Below are positions 60,640-64,000 of a DNA stretch of 64,000 bases, piece after piece; positions within the stretch are counted from its first letter, which is position 1; every line of letters starts with the position of its first letter. The DNA is taken from NCBI GenBank assembly GCA_026724425.1, contig JAIUCV010000001.1:19978436-20042435 (forward strand), given 5' to 3'. This DNA is from Erythrophleum ivorense. Taxonomy: Eukaryota > Streptophyta > Magnoliopsida > Fabales > Fabaceae. Position numbers and translations under genes: made by a program. Below the pieces are notes generated by a model. The model did no database searches and had not been told where the DNA came from. It was given only the letters and a program-made list of their open reading frames with translations.

Positions 60640-63529
60640 GCAAGATCTAAATTTTTCTTGGGAGAAATTATATGTATCAGTTTGGGGTTTTGGTGAATTG
60701 GGAATGGCGCACTGCAGCCCAATTATTTTGAAATGTTTTTAAGAGCATCGTGAGGGAGAAATTATTTGTGTCTAGCAAAATTATTAAATAAATATTTTAT
60801 TAATATTATTGTGCTTGACAATTCTTTTTGAAAAATAAATACTCTTCACTGTCAAATTATTAAAAATACCATGCCTAGATTTGACTTAATTAATTTTTTG
60901 AATAGATAAATAATTTTAAATATTCATTATGATTAATTTTAATTTATTTTTAATTTTATATTTAATTAAAATATGAGAAATAAAATCATAATAAATATAT
61001 AAATATTTTAATCTAAATAAATAAATGCAATATATAAAATTAAAAATAAATATTTCAAAATACATCACTCACTAAATATTGAAAATTCACCCCTAAAATG
61101 AAGGAGAACAACTTAAACGTGAAGAGAGTTTTTAAACTTTCATCCCTAATTCTATCATGAGTCAATTCCATAAAAGTAAAAAGGGAGCAAAAATGGGAGT
61201 GAAAATAAGGATTTAAGACGTCGGATAAAAATGATTAGGGGTAATTATGGTAATTAATAATTTTAAGTGAGGGTATTTTTGTCTTCAAAAAATAATTTTC
61301 TATTTCTACTTTGAAAAAGAAAAAATTCATAAATATTCTTAGTGTCACATTATTTATATTCTTTTCAATAAAAAAGTATAAATTAAACAAAATATGACCC
61401 TCCTATTAATAAAATAATGTCAAGTTATATAATTAAATCTCACATTCAATTATTCACTATTTAAATAAAATACTGTATAGGATCCACACTCTATTACTTA
61501 CTATGAAAAATTTTAATCTATTAGTAGATGAATTCTATTTTGTTTGATTTAAATTATTTTTTATTAGAGAGAGTATAAATTATATAGCACTTTCAAAGTA
61601 TCTAAAAAAATTTTTATTAAAGAAGACATATCTGATTTTCTGTTTACTTCCTACAATAGGAAAATTACTTCTACAACCGCCTAAAAGCAATTTATTTTTT
61701 AGGTAGATAGGCCAAAAACCACAAAATTACAAAATAAGCACTCTTTTTAAAAAACATAAGCAATTTCTCTCGGAGAAACTTGCCCCAACTTTCTTATTCT
61801 TTCTTCCTCTTTTATGGAAGCAATATTTTTTTTCTTCATGGAAGTTTTTTTACCCCTTTACAGAAGCTTTATCTCTTTCACGTAAAAAGTTTTAAATTTT
61901 ATTGTAGTTGTTGAAGATTGAAACCTTTCGTTAAATACGCAATAATGGCCTTGACAATCTTAACGAAAAGAAACTCTTTAGGAGACGAAGTTCTCGGAGA
62001 AGATCACAGGGTGTGCTGCTTCCTTTGAGAATCTTCATGCTTTTTTATGGTGCAAATTTTTGTCTTTGTATTTATAATTAAGACAAAGTGAATTGTTTAT
62101 TTTCTTGTAATGTTAATTTTTAGGTTTTGTTCTAGAAGGCATGTTGTCATGTTTCGTTTAAATAGGATCTGCATATTCTCTCACTTTGCTTTTGCTCATG
62201 GATCTTTTAATCCAAGTTTGCATTGTTGATAGCCTTGACTAAAAGTCTTCCTTGCAGGTGTTTCTCAAATCTTTTTAAGTCGACTCATAGGTTGCATCCT
62301 CAAGGACTTTGAGATTTCAACTTGTTTCTCAAATGTTTGTTTGTTTATTTGTTTTGATGATATTCTATGAGAATGGATTGGGTTAGTGAATTTTTTTTTT
62401 CCCCAAGTCCACGCGCATGGATCTTTTGTATTTGGCATTCATATAGTTAGCCCGCAATTATTGTTTTTTTTTTTTTTGCCTTTTTAAAAAAAATTTAAGT
62501 TTAGAGATAAAGAAAAAAGACAAAAATTGTAACTTTGAAAACAAAAATTATAATGGTAAGAAAAAAATTATATTTTAAAATTTTTTAACCGTACAATACA
62601 ATAAAAATTTTTAAAATATAATTTTTTTCATAATCATAATTTTTATTTTCTATATCTATCAGTAAACTCAAAATGTAAGAAAAAAAAACAAAACAAAAAA
62701 ACAAAAAGACAAAATTCTCCTAGATACACGCCAACTACACGGATCATAAATGCAAAGGTAGGGTCCTTAATTCTTTGTTTGTATGGGTTTGAGCAAAGTT
62801 GATTTTGATGATTTTTTCAAACAGAAAAAATGCAAATAATTTTGTTATGTTTTCATGGGAAAAAACAATAACAATAGATTACTTTAACATTATCAACTAG
62901 TTTAATTATTTTTTTAATCTAAGCTAAGAACTTGGTTATGTTAGATAATTATGGTAAAAAAAATATTTGTCCCCATGAAAGATGATTTAGTTACACAATT
63001 TTTTTTACTTAAATGATTATATATGAACTTTTCCTAAAACTAAGATTTACTACAATTAAATCATTTTTTTATTTGCTATTAATCAAATTACTTTCCAATT
63101 AATATCTTGGTCTAAGTGATACAATTGTTATTTTTGGACTAAAACATTAACATTATTTAAAAGGATGAAACATTACAGAAAGGCAATAAAAAGAATTTTA
63201 GGGTATTTACTTGTGCAAAAGCGGATCTTGTGAATTTTTCTGTCCCATGCAATTTGGCCCAAAAATTACTAGTGGGACTCTAACTTCTTGTTCATGACAG
63301 AAACATTATAGTCTAAAGTAAGAAGAAGAAGAAGTAATTTTTTCAAAGAGAACCATTGTTTTGTGTCTTACTTCTTTTCTGAAGAGAAGTTGTTGTATGT
63401 ACGTTGAGTTAGTTTACCTTGTATATGTAACCATTCATATAAAAAATTGGCTCCCTTTTTGAATTTTAAATAAAAAAATTCAAATGTTAATAAACTTATC
63501 ACCAATTAATAATTAATTTGGATTTGGAT
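60640..63529. other. AT-rich intergenic DNA
   Basis: No gene recognised. It contains a hairpin-forming inverted repeat at 62541-62648 and many A/T runs. Confidence 0.5.
62541..62648. repeat. AT-rich inverted repeat (hairpin) with arms of about 40 bases
   Basis: The left arm with AAAAAAATTATATTTTAAAA pairs with the right arm TTTTAAAATATAATTTTTTT around a loop containing ACCGTACAATACA. Pairing extends with one or two small gaps. It could be a tiny foldback element. Confidence 0.65.
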
Positions 63530-63860
63530 TATTGGATTATAAGTCAGCCTATTATGGATGGCTCAAATTTTAACATCTTACACTCGTCACATGATGGGAT
63601 GTACCATACAAAACTTTTCACTCTTCTTAAACTTTCATGCCAAGTACTCTATCATAATAACCACTTGAGCATAATCTTCAAGAGCTCTTATGCAAGAAAT
63701 CTTATTATAGAACTAGCATAAAAGGTGCATCTTTTAGATATACATTACACATTTATTTGTGTATATAGGATGTTCTAAATTCAACTATATACACTATATT
63801 TGATATTCACAGCAAATCTAATCCCTCGTAAGTTCAATTTTACTTAGATTACCTTCTCAT
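63530..63860. repeat. Second copy of the repeat seen at 35190-35520
   Basis: Same orientation and order of landmarks as the earlier copy (AACTTTCATGCCAAGTA, then TATACATTACACATTTATTTG). After it, TATAACACCCC at about 63878 may start an LTR-like unit that runs off the window. Confidence 0.6.
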
Positions 63861-64000
63861 ATGTATAGTATCTATATAACACCCCAAAATTAATTAAGGA
63901 TAATTATGATGATTAGAGAATTAATCTAGATAATTAGTAAAACTAAGTATGTGAAAAAGAGAGTTGGAACTTATGGAGGATTAAATTGTTAATATGGGTT

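Noticed and set aside
1..64000. tRNA and rRNA genes
   Set aside because: Looked for tRNA-like box A/box B pairs and rRNA stretches by eye; only tRNA-complementary PBS sequences of TRIMs were found.

Overview
This is plant nuclear DNA, and a dicot is likely. The evidence is spliced genes with GT..AG introns, a plant-type PH-RCC1-FYVE-BRX protein, a chloroplast-type mitoferrin-like carrier, and about 50 kb of AT-rich intergenic DNA packed with nested plant transposons. A 23-base run of N shows it comes from a draft assembly. I cannot name the species.

Layout. (1) 1-5.8 kb, + strand: the 3' three quarters of a PRAF-type gene, entering from beyond the left edge. Its last exons, around the assembly gap, carry several one-base frame breaks and an early stop. 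(2) 6.9-9.6 kb: a decayed L1-type LINE. (3) About 10-45.5 kb: a nest of at least seven copies of one long non-coding repeat with LTR-like ends (TG..CA, 5-bp target duplications, about 2.9-3.9 kb each), in both orientations, one inserted in another. A second broken LINE split by LTR-like DNA, MITE-like foldbacks and a compact cluster of tiny TRIM retrotransposons (27.4-29.1 kb) lie among them. (4) 45.8-52.5 kb, - strand: a dead Mutator-like element holding a MuDR transposase and a plant mobile domain gene, split by a 2.5-kb LTR-like insertion with a perfect target duplication. (5) 52.8-54.0 kb: a T-rich degenerate repeat. (6) 54.66-55.36 kb: a non-autonomous hAT element. (7) 56.2-57.4 kb, + strand: an intact single-exon MITOFERRINLIKE1-type gene. 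(8) 57.5-64 kb: mostly AT-rich intergenic DNA with a copia gag-like remnant, a second copy of a MITE-like repeat, two small unrecognised ORFs and the edge of another repeat.

The two host genes have unrelated jobs (phosphoinositide/membrane-linked signalling, and solute transport at the chloroplast envelope), and nothing suggests they are co-regulated. I saw no rRNA, tRNA, CRISPR or prokaryote-type operon. The most distinctive items are the TRIM cluster bounded by LTR 5' ends on both sides, a 21-22-bp periodic palindromic CTCGCTATGGCGAG array inside one long repeat, and the long non-coding LTR-like family with a conserved internal subrepeat block.
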